Source: Rhodococcus ruber (GTDB lineage: Bacteria > Actinomycetota > Actinomycetes > Mycobacteriales > Mycobacteriaceae). From it: DNA of 64,000 nucleotides. Below the pieces are notes generated by a model. That model worked only from the letters and a program-made list of their open reading frames with translations. It was not told the DNA's origin and did no database searches. Shown here in pieces: positions 37,233 to 46,513 of the stretch; position 1 is the first letter of the stretch, and the number at the start of each line of letters is the position of its first letter. The stretch spans positions 434,001 to 498,000 of the forward strand of contig NZ_JAPWIJ010000003.1 in NCBI RefSeq assembly GCF_027270735.1. The letters run 5' to 3'. The translations under genes were made by a program, and so were the position numbers.

Positions 37233-37724
37233 ATGACCGTCACCGATCAGTACCTCGAAAACAACAAGGCCTACGCCGCCCAGTTCGACGGTCCCCTGCC
37301 TCTGCCGCCGTCGAAGCACGTTGCGGTGGTGGCGTGCATGGACGCCCGACTCGACGTCTACCGCATTCTCGGTCTCGCCGACGGCGAAGCCCACGTGATT
37401 CGCAATGCGGGCGGTGTCATCACCGATGACGAGATTCGCTCGCTGGCCATCAGTCAGCGTCTGCTCGGCACCAGGGAGATCATCCTGATCCATCACACCG
37501 ACTGCGGAATGCTCACCTTCACCGATGACGAGTTCAAGAACGACCTTCAGGACGAGACCGGAATCAAGCCGAATTGGGCAGCAGAAGCATTCCCCGACCT
37601 GGACCGCGATGTTCGCCAATCGCTCGCCCGCATCGAGCAGAGCCCGTTCGTCACGAAGCACGAATCCATTCGAGGCTTCATCTTCGATGTTGCCACCGGA
37701 AGCCTGAACGAAGTCACCGGGTAG
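37233..37724 (+). CDS. Beta-carbonic anhydrase
   Basis: A 163-residue zinc enzyme interconverting CO2 and bicarbonate. Ligands Cys35, Asp37 (ACMDARLD), His88 and Cys91 (IHHTDCGMLTF) are visible, and Arg39 pairs with Asp37. The sequence is very close to Rv1284 of M. tuberculosis, including the ends MTVTDQYL and NEVTG. ACAGGAG precedes the ATG. Monocistronic, followed by a hairpin. Confidence 0.94.
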   Translation: MTVTDQYLENNKAYAAQFDGPLPLPPSKHVAVVACMDARLDVYRILGLADGEAHVIRNAGGVITDDEIRSLAISQRLLGTREIILIHHTDCGMLTFTDDEFKNDLQDETGIKPNWAAEAFPDLDRDVRQSLARIEQSPFVTKHESIRGFIFDVATGSLNEVTG

Positions 37725-37738
37725 GCCCAGGCACACAT

Positions 37739-37772
37739 ATCGCCGCGTACGAGCACGCCCGTGCGCGGCGAT
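37739..37772 (+). terminator. Hairpin between the carbonic anhydrase gene and hisN
   Basis: ATCGCCGCG (37739-37747) pairs with CGCGGCGAT (37764-37772), with an inner GCACG/CGTGC pairing possible. It lies 15 bases after the stop codon and 12 bases before the hisN start, so it may end one transcript or fold in the hisN leader. Confidence 0.5.
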
Positions 37773-37783
37773 AGTCTTCTCCG

Positions 37784-38575
37784 GTGACCGACTACTCCGC
37801 CGATCTTGCCCTTGCCCTCCGCCTCGCAGACGAGGCCGACGCCATCACTCGTCGACGTTTTCTTGCCATGGATCTCTCGGTGGACTCGAAGCCGGATCTC
37901 ACACCGGTGAGCGACGCAGACCTGGCCGTCGAGACGATGATTCGCAGCGAGCTCGGTTCGGAGCGTTCCGGCGATGCCTTGCTGGGTGAGGAGTTCGGCG
38001 GCACCGCGACCTTCAGCGGTCGCCAGTGGGTGGTGGATCCCATCGACGGCACCAAGAACTTCGTGCGCGGCGTGCCCGTGTGGGCCACGTTGATCGCTCT
38101 GCTCGACGACGGCGTACCCCGAGTCGGAGTTGTCAGCGCACCCGCATTGAATCGACGATGGTGGGCCGCTCTGGAACTGGGGGCCTGGACTGCTTCGGAC
38201 GGGGACTCCCCGCGCCGGATCGCTGTATCGAAGGTCGATTCGCTCGAGTCGTCGAGTCTGAGCTTCTCCAGCCTGTCGGGCTGGGCGGATCTGGGTACCA
38301 GGGACCGGTTCCTCGACCTGACCGACGCCGTATGGCGCGTCCGCGGCTACGGCGACTTCTTCTCGTACTGCCTGGTCGCCGAGGGCGCTGTCGACATCGC
38401 AGCCGAACCCGAAGTGTCGCTGTGGGACCTGGCTGCGCTCGATGTCCTCGTGCGCGAGGCCGGCGGCGACTTCACCGCACTGGACGGCACCGAAGGCCCG
38501 CACGGCGGCAGCGCGGTGGCCACCAACGGCCTACTGCAGAGTGAGGTACTCGCGCGGCTGTCCCCCGACGCCTGA
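37784..38575 (+). CDS. hisN: Histidinol-phosphatase (inositol monophosphatase family)
   Basis: A 263-residue Mg2+-dependent phosphatase. Metal-site signatures: [27 protein letters not shown] and [21 protein letters not shown]. The motif NFVRG and overall length match actinobacterial HisN (Rv3137), which hydrolyses L-histidinol phosphate; other IMPase substrates are not excluded. GTG start at 37784. Confidence 0.85.
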   Translation: MTDYSADLALALRLADEADAITRRRFLAMDLSVDSKPDLTPVSDADLAVETMIRSELGSERSGDALLGEEFGGTATFSGRQWVVDPIDGTKNFVRGVPVWATLIALLDDGVPRVGVVSAPALNRRWWAALELGAWTASDGDSPRRIAVSKVDSLESSSLSFSSLSGWADLGTRDRFLDLTDAVWRVRGYGDFFSYCLVAEGAVDIAAEPEVSLWDLAALDVLVREAGGDFTALDGTEGPHGGSAVATNGLLQSEVLARLSPDA

Positions 38576-38582
38576 ATGTCGA

Positions 38583-38951
38583 CTACAGAACCGCGGCGAG
38601 AACCAGCGCAATCAGGGGCGTGACGCCCTGGACGAACGCGGGCCGGAAGTACTTGGCACCGCCGGTGGCCAGAACGAGAGCCGCTCCGACGATGCTCGCG
38701 CACGCGAAGTAGACGATCGCGTCGCCCGCGGATCCACCTACGACGAGGCCGACCACGATTCCGACGGCGAGGAACAGGTTGTAGAAGCCCTGGTTGAAGG
38801 CCATCGGTTTCACGATGTCGGCGTCGTTCTGGCTCGCGACTCCGAATCGCGACCACACGGCGGGCTTGCTCCACACCACACTCTCCATGACGAAGATGAC
38901 GACGTGAAGGGCCGCGGCGAGGGCGGCGAAGATCTGAGCTGTCGGATGCAC
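38583..38951 (-). CDS. DUF1304 family membrane protein
   Basis: A 122-residue protein with four predicted membrane helices and the family signature HVVIFVMESVVWSKPAVWSR followed by NQGFYNLFLAVG. Function is unknown in the family. It converges on hisN (7 bases) and is divergent from fadE24. Confidence 0.85.
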   Translation of the reverse strand: MHPTAQIFAALAAALHVVIFVMESVVWSKPAVWSRFGVASQNDADIVKPMAFNQGFYNLFLAVGIVVGLVVGGSAGDAIVYFACASIVGAALVLATGGAKYFRPAFVQGVTPLIALVLAAVL

Positions 38952-39020
38952 GGAAACAGCCTGTCACACCGGTACGACGCAGGATACGAACTACTGCTGA
39001 GGTGTCGTGCGCCACCGGTA

Positions 39021-39059
39021 CTTACTCGACAGTAGACAGCTAACTTACTCGGGAGTAAG
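39021..39059. promoter_or_regulatory. Two CTTACTC-type palindromes upstream of fadE24
   Basis: CTTACTC-GG-GAGTAAG (39044-39059) is a perfect 7+2+7 inverted repeat. A weaker copy, CTTACTCGACAGTAGA, lies at 39021-39036, 23 bases away. TTACT-N-AGTAA-like repeats are typical of TetR-family regulators of fatty acid oxidation genes. The pair is about 41 bases upstream of the fadE24 ATG, where an operator would lie. Confidence 0.65.
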
Positions 39060-39099
39060 ATCTGAGAAGTCCGTGACCGACGCCGAGGAACTGGTGATC

Positions 39100-40503
39100 A
39101 TGAGCAAGCAAGACAGTGTGGTCGACGCGAAGCGCCCGAAGGTGCCCCGCGATACTTCTGCGGTTGGCCTCAACCCGTTCAAGAGAGATGCGATCGGAAC
39201 CGCCATGCGCGTTCTGACCGCCATCACCGGATCGGAATTGGCGGAGAAGTACAACCTCCGCCAAACGATCGACCGGGTGACGTACGAGAGCACCAAGACC
39301 GGGTTCAAGACACTCGGCGCGGCCAATCGCACGTTCGCCAAGGTCACCGGTGGCGGCAAGCCCAAGCGACTCGACGACGGTGCCACCAAGAACCTGAGCT
39401 ACTTCGATCTGACGCCCGACGACGAACAGCGCATGATCGTCGAGACGGTCAAGGAGTTCGCCGAGGAAATCCTCCGGCCTGCCGCCTTCGACGCAGATCA
39501 CAATGCCTCCTCACCCGAGGATCTGGTTCGTCGATCCGCCGAGCTCGGCATCACGCTGATCAATGTGCCCGAGGAACTCGACGGCGCGGCCACCGAGCGC
39601 GGAGCCGTCACGAACTCGCTCGTCGCCGAGGCTCTTGCGCACGGCGACATGGGCCTCGCCCTGCCGATCCTCGCGCCCAGCGGCGTGGCCGTCGCCCTCA
39701 CCCAGTGGGGAACGGATGCACAGCAGAAGACGTACCTGCCGGCATTCGTGGGCGAGAAGGTGCCCAACGCCGCGGTGGTCGTCAACGAGCCACGCGCATT
39801 GTTCGACCCGTATGCACTGCAGACCAAGGCTGTGCGCTCCCCCAGCGGCTACAAGCTCAACGGCGTCAAGAGTCTCGTACCCGCCGCCGGAAGCTCCGAG
39901 CTGTTCGTCATCGCAGCGGAACTCGAGGGCCGCCCGGCATTCTTCATCGTCGAGTCCGACTCCAAGGGCCTGGTCGTCGAAGCCGACCCGAGCATGGGCC
40001 TGCGCGCAGCAGGCCTGGGCCGCCTGATCCTGACCGACGTCGCAGTTCCCGAATCGGCTCTTCTCGGCGACGGTGACGCGGATCAGCGGGCCGCCGAGTA
40101 CAGCGCCGCCATCGGCCTCGCGCGACTCGGCTGGGCATCGCTGGCCGTCGGTACCAGCCAAGCGGTACTCGACTACGTCGTTCCGTACGTCAACGACCGT
40201 GTTGCCTTCGGTGAGCCGATCAGCAACCGTCAGGCCGTGGCCTTCATGGTCGCCAACATCGCCATCGAGCTCGACGGCATGCGGTTGGTCACGCTGCGTG
40301 GTGCGTCTCGCGCCGAGCAGGGACTGTCGTTCACTCGCGAGTCCGCGCTGGCTCGTCGACTCGCATCCGAGAAGGGCATGCAGATCGGTTCCGATGGCGT
40401 GCAGCTTCTCGGCGGTCACGGCTTCACCAAGGAGCACCCGGTGGAGCGCTGGTACCGCGATCTGCGGTCCGTCGGCGTCGCCGAGGGCATCGTTCTCATC
40501 TAG
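39100..40503 (+). CDS. fadE24: Acyl-CoA dehydrogenase family protein (FadE24-like)
   Basis: A 467-residue flavoprotein-family subunit with an N-terminal extension of about 90 residues, then the acyl-CoA dehydrogenase domain (LTPDDEQRMIVETVKEFAEE to LLGGHGFTKEHPVERWYRD). It is followed 44 bases later by fadE23. The two correspond to Rv3139-Rv3140, thought to form one alpha2beta2 enzyme in which each chain supplies part of the FAD and substrate site. ATG at 39100 with GAGGAA upstream. Confidence 0.88.
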   Translation: MSKQDSVVDAKRPKVPRDTSAVGLNPFKRDAIGTAMRVLTAITGSELAEKYNLRQTIDRVTYESTKTGFKTLGAANRTFAKVTGGGKPKRLDDGATKNLSYFDLTPDDEQRMIVETVKEFAEEILRPAAFDADHNASSPEDLVRRSAELGITLINVPEELDGAATERGAVTNSLVAEALAHGDMGLALPILAPSGVAVALTQWGTDAQQKTYLPAFVGEKVPNAAVVVNEPRALFDPYALQTKAVRSPSGYKLNGVKSLVPAAGSSELFVIAAELEGRPAFFIVESDSKGLVVEADPSMGLRAAGLGRLILTDVAVPESALLGDGDADQRAAEYSAAIGLARLGWASLAVGTSQAVLDYVVPYVNDRVAFGEPISNRQAVAFMVANIAIELDGMRLVTLRGASRAEQGLSFTRESALARRLASEKGMQIGSDGVQLLGGHGFTKEHPVERWYRDLRSVGVAEGIVLI

Positions 40504-40547
40504 CTCGCCGCCCCGAATTCCATGGCACTCACCCAAGGACATACACG

Positions 40548-41771
40548 ATGATCAATCTTGAACTTCCCAAGAAGCTTCGGGCGCAGGCGAATCAGGCTCA
40601 CCAGGTCGCTGCCGAGATCTTCCGCCCGATTTCCCGCAAGTACGACCTCGCCGAGCACGAGTACCCGGTGGAACTCGACACGATGGCGTCGATGGTCGAA
40701 GGCATGTCCGACGCCGGTGGCGAAATCGGCGGTGCTGCAGGTGGCCGAGAGAAGGACAGTGAGTCCGCTCCCAAACCCAGCAAGACCGCTAACTCCAACG
40801 GCGGCAACATGTCCGCTCTGGTGAACGTGATCGAAACGTGCTGGGGAGATGTCGGCCTCACCCTGTCGATCCCCTACCAGGGACTCGGCAACTCGGCGAT
40901 CGCCGCGGTGTCCACCGACGAGCAACTCGAGCGCTTCGGCAAGGTATGGGCTTCGATGGCCATCACCGAGCCCGGCTTCGGCTCGGACTCCGCAGCCGTT
41001 ACCACCACTGCTGTCCTCGATGGCGACGAGTGGGTACTCAACGGCGAGAAGATCTATGTGACCGCCGGCGAACGTTCCTCGCACATCGTCGTCTGGGCAA
41101 CGGTCGACAAGTCCCTCGGCCGCGCGGCCATCAAGTCGTTCGTCGTCCCGCGTGACGCTCCGGGCCTGTCGGTCGCCCGCCTCGAGCACAAGCTGGGAAT
41201 CAAGGCGTCCGATACGGCAGCACTGCTGCTCGAAGACTGCCGCATCCCCAAGGACAACCTGCTCGGTACGGCCGAGGTGAACGTCGAAAAGGGCTTTGCC
41301 GGCGTCATGCAGACGTTCGACAACACTCGTCCGCTTGTCGCCGGTATGGCAATCGGCGTCGCACGCGCAGCACTCGAAGAGTTGCGGTCCATCCTGGTCG
41401 ACGCCGGAGTCGAGATCTCCTACGAGACCCCCGCCTACAACCAGCACGCGGCGGCCGCAGAGTTCCTGCGCCTCGAAGCGGACTGGGAGGCAGCACATCT
41501 GCTCGCACTGCGTGCAGCGTGGATGGCCGACAACAAGGAGCCCAACTCGCTGCAGGCCTCGATGTCCAAGGCCAAGGCCGGCCGCTCGGCAGTCGACATC
41601 ACTCTCAAGGCGGTCGAGTTGGCCGGTACCTACGGCTACTCCGAACGCCCGCTGCTCGAGAAGTGGAGCCGCGACTCCAAGATTCTCGACATCTTCGAGG
41701 GCACGCAGCAGATTCAGCAACTCATCGTTGCCCGCCGTGTACTCGGAAAGTCGTCGGCAGAACTGAAGTGA
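40548..41771 (+). CDS. fadE23: Acyl-CoA dehydrogenase (FadE23-like)
   Basis: A 407-residue acyl-CoA dehydrogenase: MAITEPGFGSDSAAVTTTA (substrate and FAD loop), YVTAGERSSHIVVWATVDK, RAALEEL and the C-terminal KILDIFEGTQQIQQLI. A hydrophilic insertion (GGREKDSESAPKPSKTANSN, about 65-85) interrupts the helical N-terminal domain, as is normal for this pair. Expected to work with FadE24 in beta-oxidation of an unknown, possibly branched or steroid-derived, acyl-CoA. Confidence 0.9.
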   Translation: MINLELPKKLRAQANQAHQVAAEIFRPISRKYDLAEHEYPVELDTMASMVEGMSDAGGEIGGAAGGREKDSESAPKPSKTANSNGGNMSALVNVIETCWGDVGLTLSIPYQGLGNSAIAAVSTDEQLERFGKVWASMAITEPGFGSDSAAVTTTAVLDGDEWVLNGEKIYVTAGERSSHIVVWATVDKSLGRAAIKSFVVPRDAPGLSVARLEHKLGIKASDTAALLLEDCRIPKDNLLGTAEVNVEKGFAGVMQTFDNTRPLVAGMAIGVARAALEELRSILVDAGVEISYETPAYNQHAAAAEFLRLEADWEAAHLLALRAAWMADNKEPNSLQASMSKAKAGRSAVDITLKAVELAGTYGYSERPLLEKWSRDSKILDIFEGTQQIQQLIVARRVLGKSSAELK

Positions 41772-41809
41772 CACATCTGGCTCGTCGTCGAGCCACACAG
41801 TGAACGAAG

Positions 41810-41842
41810 GCGGCATCGGACCACGGGTCCGATGCCGCTTTT
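41810..41842 (+). terminator. Intrinsic terminator after fadE23
   Basis: GCGGCATCGGACC (41810-41822) pairs with GGTCCGATGCCGC (41826-41838) around ACG, and TTTT follows. Confidence 0.9.
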
Positions 41843-41871
41843 CTCGTGCACCGAAAAAACGTGGATGGCAC

Positions 41872-41898
41872 TGTCGATATCGTGGCTTCTCGAACGTC
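41872..41898 (+). promoter_or_regulatory. ECF42-type promoter candidate
   Basis: TGTCGA (41872-41877) and CGTC (41895-41898) are separated by 17 bases and lie about 60 bases upstream of the DGPF gene. This matches the bipartite motif reported for ECF42 sigma factors (TGTCGA at -35, CGA/TC at -10), implying that the sigma factor encoded two genes downstream drives this operon. Confidence 0.65.
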
Positions 41899-41956
41899 GT
41901 CTTCGTGTACGACGACTCGCGTCGTGCCACCGAGGTAACGAACCCAGGAGCGCACC

Positions 41957-42301
41957 ATGAAGTACATCCTCTTGATCAACGCGAACACCGCACCGGGAGC
42001 AGCACCGGGTTGCAGCAGCGTGGAGGACTGGATGACCTACGAAAAGGAAATGAAGGAGGCGGGCGTCTACGTCTCCGGTTATGCAATGGCGGACCTCACC
42101 ACTGCTACGGCGGTGCGCGTCGATGCCACCACCGGAGAGCGCACCGTCACCGACGGGCCGTACGCCGAATCGCACGAGGTGCTCGGCGGCTACGACGTGA
42201 TCGACGTCCCCGACCTCGATGCCGCGTTGGAATGGGCGGCCCGCTGCCCCGGCTCGAAAGACGGCGGCACGGTAGTCGTGAGACCGCTCGCAGAGTTCTG
42301 A
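41957..42301 (+). CDS. YCII-related DGPF-domain protein
   Basis: A 114-residue dimeric alpha/beta-barrel-type protein with the DGPF/YCII signature TDGPYAESHEVLGGYDVIDV. The motif His and Asp are kept. These proteins almost always accompany ECF42 sigma factors and are their main targets; an enzymatic role is not established. CAGGAGCGC precedes the ATG. The sigma gene starts 16 bases after it. Confidence 0.9.
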   Translation: MKYILLINANTAPGAAPGCSSVEDWMTYEKEMKEAGVYVSGYAMADLTTATAVRVDATTGERTVTDGPYAESHEVLGGYDVIDVPDLDAALEWAARCPGSKDGGTVVVRPLAEF

Positions 42302-42317
42302 CCTGCGGAACCGCTCG

Positions 42318-43595
42318 GTGAGCGAGTCCGAGGTTCGTCGAGCGCTCGACTCGGTATTCCGAGCCGAGCGCTCGATCCTGCTCGCGTCATTGGTGCAGCG
42401 CTACCGAGATCTCGATCTAGCCGAGGAGGTGACGTCGGATGCCATCGAGACCGCTCTCGAGCATTGGCCGATCGATGGCATACCGTCCAATCCCGGAGCC
42501 TGGTTGCTCACCGCTGCACGCCGAAAGGCGGTCGATCGTCTGCGACGCGATCAGACATTGGCCGCGAAGGTCGGAGTGCTGCAAGCCGATTCGGATCGCA
42601 GCGAACCGCACCCGCCGAACGCCCTCGACGAAAATCTGCCCGACGACCGACTGCAGCTGTTCTTCACCTGCGCGCACCCTGCGCTTGCGGCGGGCGACCG
42701 TCTCGCGTTGACACTTCGGTGTGTGGCCGGTCTCACCACCGCCGAGGTTGCCCGTGCGCTGCTCATCCCTCCTGCCACGGCAGCACAACGAATAGTGCGG
42801 GCCAAGAACAAGATTCGAGTCGCGCGAATTCCGTTCCGCGTTCCGGGCCCGGACGAATTGGCCGGCAGGGTGCCGATGGTGCTCGAGGTCGTCTATTCGA
42901 TCTTCACCGAGGGCTACTCGGCGACGTCGGGTGAGAGCATCGGGCGCGTCGATCTCACCACCGAGGCCATCGGCATGGGACGACTGCTACACGCGGCACT
43001 GCCGACGGAGTCCGAGGTGACCGGCCTGCTGGCATTGATGTTGCTGACCGACGCCAGACGCCGCGCACGGATCGACGTGCACGGCGATATTGTTCTGCTG
43101 GCCGATCAGGACCGGCGATTGTGGAACGCCGAGTTCGTCACCGAAGGTACGCAACTCGTGGAGGACGCTCTCCGCAGCGGACCGAGCGGACCCTATGCGG
43201 TGCAGGCAGCGATCGCCGCGCTGCACGACGAGTCGCCGAATACCGACGGCACCGACTGGCACCAAATCGTTGCTCTGTACGACCTATTGGCGACTCGGGG
43301 CCCGAATGCGATCGTCGCATTGAACCGAGCTGTTGCTCTTGCCATGCGCGACGGTCCGGAGGCCGGCCTGCACGAGCTGGACCTGCTTGCCGACGAGCCG
43401 TCGCTGCGCCGCTACCACCCGTACCCGATGGCGAAAGCCGATCTGCTGCACCGGCTCGGCCGCCTCGACGAGGCAGCAGAGCAGTACCGACAGGCACTGG
43501 ACCGTGCACGAACCGCACCGGAGAAGCGACTGCTACAACGTCGCTTGGCCGACGTGAACGGCATCGCTCAGGCAGACAGAACAGAGTCGACCTGA
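42318..43595 (+). CDS. ECF42-type RNA polymerase sigma factor with C-terminal TPR-like extension
   Basis: A 425-residue sigma factor. Residues about 1-180 contain sigma2 (YRDLDLAEEVTSDAIETALE, GAWLLTAARRKAVDRLRRD) and sigma4 (LTLRCVAGLTTAEVARALLI, TAAQRIVRAKNKIR). The rest is a long helical extension with FTEGYSAT and tandem helices ending in RLGRLDEAAEQYRQALDRAR, a TPR-like end characteristic of group ECF42. No anti-sigma factor is adjacent; the extension itself is needed for activity in studied members. Its 3' end overlaps the converging GNAT gene by 28 bases. Confidence 0.9.
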   Translation: MSESEVRRALDSVFRAERSILLASLVQRYRDLDLAEEVTSDAIETALEHWPIDGIPSNPGAWLLTAARRKAVDRLRRDQTLAAKVGVLQADSDRSEPHPPNALDENLPDDRLQLFFTCAHPALAAGDRLALTLRCVAGLTTAEVARALLIPPATAAQRIVRAKNKIRVARIPFRVPGPDELAGRVPMVLEVVYSIFTEGYSATSGESIGRVDLTTEAIGMGRLLHAALPTESEVTGLLALMLLTDARRRARIDVHGDIVLLADQDRRLWNAEFVTEGTQLVEDALRSGPSGPYAVQAAIAALHDESPNTDGTDWHQIVALYDLLATRGPNAIVALNRAVALAMRDGPEAGLHELDLLADEPSLRRYHPYPMAKADLLHRLGRLDEAAEQYRQALDRARTAPEKRLLQRRLADVNGIAQADRTEST

Positions 43596-44113
43596 ATCGA
43601 GCTCAACGGCCGGTCGGCGTACACCAGGCGAACTGCGTCGGCGTCGGGATTGCCGACGTCGGGTCCACGGGTGATCAACTCCAGGCCCGCGCGCTGGGCC
43701 ACTCGGGCCGACGCGACGTTGTGTTCGAGGAGGTACGCCACGATTGGCAATTCGGGCTCGGTTCGGTGCGCGCGCTCGACTGCAATCTCACACATCTCCG
43801 CGGCGTACCCGTTTCCCTGCGCGTCGGGATGGAGGCGATAGCCGAGATTCCAGAACGCGTTCTGCCGCTTCGAGCACCCGCCGTAGCCACTTATCGTGCA
43901 GCTGCCGCGCTCACGAATGATCCACGTGGCAAATCCATCCTGCCGCCACTGTTCCACCCAGCCCAGCAACATTCGTTCGGTCGCGCCGGGATCGGTGTGC
44001 CGCAGGCTGGGAAAGTGGGTCCACGACTGCGGATCGCTGCAGATCGCGTACAGCGCATCGAGATCCGTGACGACCGGCTCGTCGAGATCGAGACGCGAGG
44101 TTCGTGTTCGCAC
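43568..44113 (-). CDS. GNAT family N-acetyltransferase (RimJ/RimL type)
   Basis: A 181-residue acetyltransferase. The pattern RTSRLDLDEPVVTDLDALYA, FWNLGYRLHPDAQGNGYAAE (acetyl-CoA loop) and HNVASARVAQRAGLELI is typical of RimJ/RimL-like enzymes. GTG at 44113 with AGGATC upstream. Convergent with the sigma factor. Substrate unknown. Confidence 0.85.
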   Translation of the reverse strand: MRTRTSRLDLDEPVVTDLDALYAICSDPQSWTHFPSLRHTDPGATERMLLGWVEQWRQDGFATWIIRERGSCTISGYGGCSKRQNAFWNLGYRLHPDAQGNGYAAEMCEIAVERAHRTEPELPIVAYLLEHNVASARVAQRAGLELITRGPDVGNPDADAVRLVYADRPLSSIQVDSVLSA

Positions 44114-44182
44114 ACCGTGGATCCTAAGGGGAAGAAGTCTGGTAGACCGGTGGTACACGATCGAGCGAAGGGTGTGACCGTC

Positions 44183-44353
44183 ATGGCCGAGTGGGTCAAG
44201 AAGATCGAAGACAACGCGAAGGGCCTCATCGCAGAGGCAGAGCAAGAACTGACGGCACTCGAGGGTGTGGACACGGTCGACCTCACCGCCGATGACACCG
44301 ACGACGCCGAGACGGTCACCAGCGACGATGGACGCGAGCAGGTTTCGGACTGA
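44183..44353 (+). CDS. Small acidic hypothetical protein
   Basis: A 56-residue protein, MAEWVKKIEDNAKGLIAEAE followed by an Asp/Thr/Glu-rich tail (TADDTDDAETVTSDDGREQ). The N-terminal half looks helical and amphipathic, the tail disordered. GAAGGG precedes the ATG by about 10 bases. It ends 7 bases before the GyrB-like gene and is probably cotranscribed. No family recognised. Confidence 0.6.
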   Translation: MAEWVKKIEDNAKGLIAEAEQELTALEGVDTVDLTADDTDDAETVTSDDGREQVSD

Positions 44354-44360
44354 ATTGTCG

Positions 44361-44966
44361 ATGTCCAGTCGACACACCTGGTCCACGACAACCCACGACT
44401 GGTCGGTGGACGTCGATCGAGACCATCTCGCGAACATCAGAGCTCGGCCCGTGGAGTACGCGCCGGGTGGAGTGCTGCATCTGATTCTCGAGGTCCTCGC
44501 GTACGCGGTAGACGAAGCCGAGGATCAGGGAGGCGGCCACGCGACCGTCACGTTCGGCTCGGACGGGACGATCGACGTGACGGATTTCGGTCGAGGCACC
44601 GACACGCGACACGACCACGACATCGTGGTGCGCAAGCCCGTTGTGAGCACGAAGGACGTCCGCTTCTTCGACCGTCCTCATCCGGTCCTGCTGGCCGATG
44701 GACATGCCCGCCGCGGGATGTCGACCGTCGCGGCACTGTCCGAGATGCTCGAACACACCAACCGACGGATCGATGGTTCGTGGACCGGACGGTATGAGCA
44801 CGGAGTTCCCGTCACCGAACTGCTGTCCACCGCAACGACCGAGCACACCGGCACAACCATCCGGTTTCGACCCGACACGTCACTGATTCCTACGTCGCCG
44901 CCGACGCCAGAAGATGTACGCGCGACGATCGCACCGAACAAGTTCCTGACGGTGTCGGTGAAGTAG
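44361..44966 (+). CDS. GyrB-like degenerate GHKL ATPase-domain protein
   Basis: A 201-residue protein resembling only the N-terminal ATPase domain of GyrB/ParE. HLILEVLAYAVDEA aligns with the GyrB motif around E42-N46: the catalytic Glu is kept (Glu44) but the Mg-coordinating Asn is Tyr48. DGTIDVTDFGRG aligns with the D73-G-R-G motif and is intact, and GHARRGMSTVAALSE resembles the ATP-lid GxxGxG-x-x-NALS. The transducer, toprim and other topoisomerase domains are absent. ATP binding is possible, hydrolysis doubtful. Function unknown. Confidence 0.7.
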   Translation: MSSRHTWSTTTHDWSVDVDRDHLANIRARPVEYAPGGVLHLILEVLAYAVDEAEDQGGGHATVTFGSDGTIDVTDFGRGTDTRHDHDIVVRKPVVSTKDVRFFDRPHPVLLADGHARRGMSTVAALSEMLEHTNRRIDGSWTGRYEHGVPVTELLSTATTEHTGTTIRFRPDTSLIPTSPPTPEDVRATIAPNKFLTVSVK

Positions 44967-45039
44967 TCGACCGGTCAGTCGTCGAATACCGACCAGCAGA
45001 TACTGCTTCTCTTGTTCTGGTCTTCCGGCACCGACAGCG

Positions 45040-45225
45040 CAGGCACGGGTCGCGATCATCGGGAGTTCGCCGCGCGCCTACGCACGGGTGGCCTCGAGGG
45101 CGTCACGGGGCCGGCCGTCCGACTGTTCGACCCCCCGAACAAGCCGAGCACGTGTTCCGCATACTCGGCCGACCAGAGCGCGAGGTTTCGATGGTCGCCG
45201 TCGGAGAGTAGGCCGCCTCGATGAA
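45040..45225 (-). pseudogene. Remnant of an immunity-protein-like gene (Imm5-like)
   Basis: On the minus strand one frame reads LLSDGDHRNLALWSAEYAEH then VLGLFG, and the continuation GRPRDALEATRA-stop-ARGEL lies in another frame. Joined, they resemble 'putative immunity protein' sequences of the Imm5 type (WAADCAERVLPLFE...RPRDAIEAARAWARGE). The frame changes near a run of six C/G bases (45131-45136), and the Trp codon expected after TRA is TAG. The rest of the gene is missing. Identification rests on motif memory. Confidence 0.45.
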
Positions 45226-45231
45226 CGAAAA

Positions 45232-45270
45232 ACGACTATGGACCAAGACATTGTCTTGGTCCATAGTCGT
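45232..45270 (-). terminator. 39-base palindromic terminator of tRNA-fMet
   Basis: ACGACTATGGACCAAGACA (45232-45250) and its exact reverse complement (45252-45270) surround a single base. On the minus strand the stem begins 3 bases beyond the tRNA CCA end and is followed by TTTTTC, so it acts as an intrinsic terminator. Confidence 0.88.
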
Positions 45271-45272
45271 AG

Positions 45273-45349
45273 TGGTAGCGGGGACAGGATTTGAACCTGC
45301 GACCTCTGGGTTATGAGCCCAGCGAGCTACCGAGCTGCTCCACCCCGCG
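45273..45349 (-). tRNA. Initiator tRNA-fMet (anticodon CAT)
   Basis: The minus strand begins CGCGGGGTGGAGCAGCTCGG. The anticodon loop CTCATAA sits on three consecutive G-C pairs (GGG/CCC), and C1 faces U72 without pairing; both are initiator hallmarks. GGTTCAAATCC is the T-arm. CCA is encoded. Confidence 0.97.
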
Positions 45350-46409
<1,060 letters not shown>

Positions 46410-46445
46410 TCCCGAGCAGTTCACACGAGCTGCAGCTTCACAACG

Positions 46446-46482
46446 AAAGAGCCGCCTCACCGATACGGTGAGGCGGCTCTTT
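46446..46482. terminator. Bidirectional terminator between rpf and the UPF0182 gene
   Basis: AAAGAGCCGCCTCACCG (46446-46462) pairs perfectly with CGGTGAGGCGGCTCTTT (46466-46482), loop ATA. A- and T-tracts at both ends serve the two convergent genes. Confidence 0.9.
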
Positions 46483-46513
46483 CTCTCATGTCAGCGGGAC
46501 ATGACCGAACAGA

